64,000 nt of DNA. It comes from Phytopseudomonas dryadis (GTDB lineage Bacteria > Pseudomonadota > Gammaproteobacteria > Pseudomonadales > Pseudomonadaceae). Within the stretch, counting starts at the first letter, position 1. Each line of letters begins with the position of its first letter. Made by a program: the position numbers and the translations under genes. The stretch lies in NCBI RefSeq assembly GCF_004327355.1, contig NZ_QJUM01000020.1:1-64000 (forward strand), in the 5' to 3' direction. Shown here piece after piece: positions 63,367-64,000 of this stretch. The notes under the pieces were generated by a model. The model had not been told where the DNA came from and made no database searches. It worked only from the letters and a program-made list of their open reading frames with translations.

Positions 63367-64000
63367 ATGGCCCGCTCCCGTCTGCTCCCCGACAACTTCA
63401 CCCTGACCCTGGTCGCCGTCGTCGCCACTGCCACCCTGCTGCCCGTCAGCGGCGATACCGCCGTGGTCTTCGGCTGGGTCACCAACCTGGCCATCGCCTT
63501 GCTGTTCTTCCTGCATGGCGCCAAGCTGTCGCGTGAAGCCATCGTCGCCGGAGCCGGGCACTGGCGCCTGCACCTGCTGGTGTTCAGTTGCACCTTCATC
63601 CTCTTCCCCCTGCTGGGCCTGGCGCTCAAGCCACTGCTGTCGCCCATGATCGGCACCGAGCTGTACCTGGGCATGCTCTACCTGTGCGCGCTGCCGGCCA
63701 CGGTGCAGTCGGCCATTGCCTTCACCTCCCTGGCGCGCGGCAATATCCCGGCGGCGATCTGCAGCGCGGCGGCCTCCAGCCTGTTCGGCATCTTCCTCAC
63801 CCCCTTGCTGGTGGCGTTGCTGATGGACGTGCACGGCGACGGGGGGTCGACCCTGGACGCCATCGGCAAGATCACCCTGCAACTGCTGGTGCCCTTCATC
63901 GCCGGGCAGATCGCCCGACGCTGGATCGGCGCCTGGGTGGGGCGCAACAAGAACTGGCTGAAGTACGTCGATCAGAGCTCGATTCTGCTGGTGGTCTACA
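63367..64000 (+). CDS. Bile acid:sodium symporter family protein, cut by window end
   Basis: At least 211 residues of a membrane protein of the YfeH/SBF-like (PF13593) type. MARSRLLPDNFTLTLVAVVA is the first span; LFFLHGAKLSREAI, YLCALPATVQSAIAFTSLAR and NIPAAICSAAASSLFGIFLT are family blocks, the last two forming the ion-binding crossover region. About seven spans are visible before the end. Cargo unknown; regulator probably the divergent AraC protein. Confidence 0.85.
   Translation, partial: MARSRLLPDNFTLTLVAVVATATLLPVSGDTAVVFGWVTNLAIALLFFLHGAKLSREAIVAGAGHWRLHLLVFSCTFILFPLLGLALKPLLSPMIGTELYLGMLYLCALPATVQSAIAFTSLARGNIPAAICSAAASSLFGIFLTPLLVALLMDVHGDGGSTLDAIGKITLQLLVPFIAGQIARRWIGAWVGRNKNWLKYVDQSSILLVVY

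Overview
The window is a high-GC gammaproteobacterial chromosome segment that looks like Pseudomonas. Four things point there: an AmiE almost identical in sequence to the P. aeruginosa aliphatic amidase, an AauRS/AatJQMP acidic amino-acid system, an adhA-purE-purK-prlC type core, and Pseudomonas-style REP palindromes. No rRNA, tRNA, CRISPR array or replication origin was seen. Species-level assignment is not possible from the sequence alone.

Layout. 1-8.7 kb: an IS110-type transposase tail, a GNAT acetyltransferase, a two-gene polar amino-acid ABC set divergent from a homocysteine S-methyltransferase, a large type V autotransporter, L-asparaginase and a second IS110 remnant. 8.7-15 kb: a LysR regulator divergent from dgdA (2,2-dialkylglycine decarboxylase), followed co-directionally by a class II aldolase-like gene and a complete polar amino-acid ABC importer, apparently a dedicated route for alpha,alpha-dialkyl amino acids. 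15-20.3 kb: an orphan gene in repeat-rich DNA, a periplasmic binding protein, aspA, a CTAG-flanked MITE and a HypT-like LysR gene. 20.4-34 kb: one long leftward amide/urea nitrogen cluster, urtABCDE-fmdA-fmdB-amiE-amiB, divergent from a 1131-aa transporter/histidine-kinase/receiver fusion and a LuxR-type response regulator. 34-42 kb: aauR, aauS and aatPMQJ for acidic amino-acid uptake, with a sigma-54 promoter and an AauR-type operator. 42-46.2 kb: adhA, purE, purK, a GlsB-like membrane protein and a DUF3299-type protein. 46.2-53.7 kb: a type VI secretion effector island with a lipase and two paralogous small exported proteins; an Eag chaperone; a PAAR effector with a RelA/SpoT-like toxin domain followed by two small genes; and vgrG. 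53.7-64 kb: an HD hydrolase, solA, GNAT, gamma-carbonic anhydrase, prlC, yheV, several conserved proteins, an AraC regulator and the start of a bile-acid-symporter-type transporter.

How the genes fit together. Much of the window concerns scavenging nitrogen: aspartate/asparagine (ansA, aspA, aat/aau), amides and urea (urt, fmdA, amiE), dialkyl amino acids (dgd), N-methyl amino acids (solA) and methylated sulfur amino acids (homocysteine methyltransferase). The most notable systems are the PAAR/RelA-SpoT effector with a possible alarmone-hydrolase partner, and the NCS1-transporter/hybrid kinase facing the amide operon across a perfect TACGTCAT palindrome. Intergenic DNA is rich in 7-bp-period arrays that abut stop codons, and in inverted-repeat elements.
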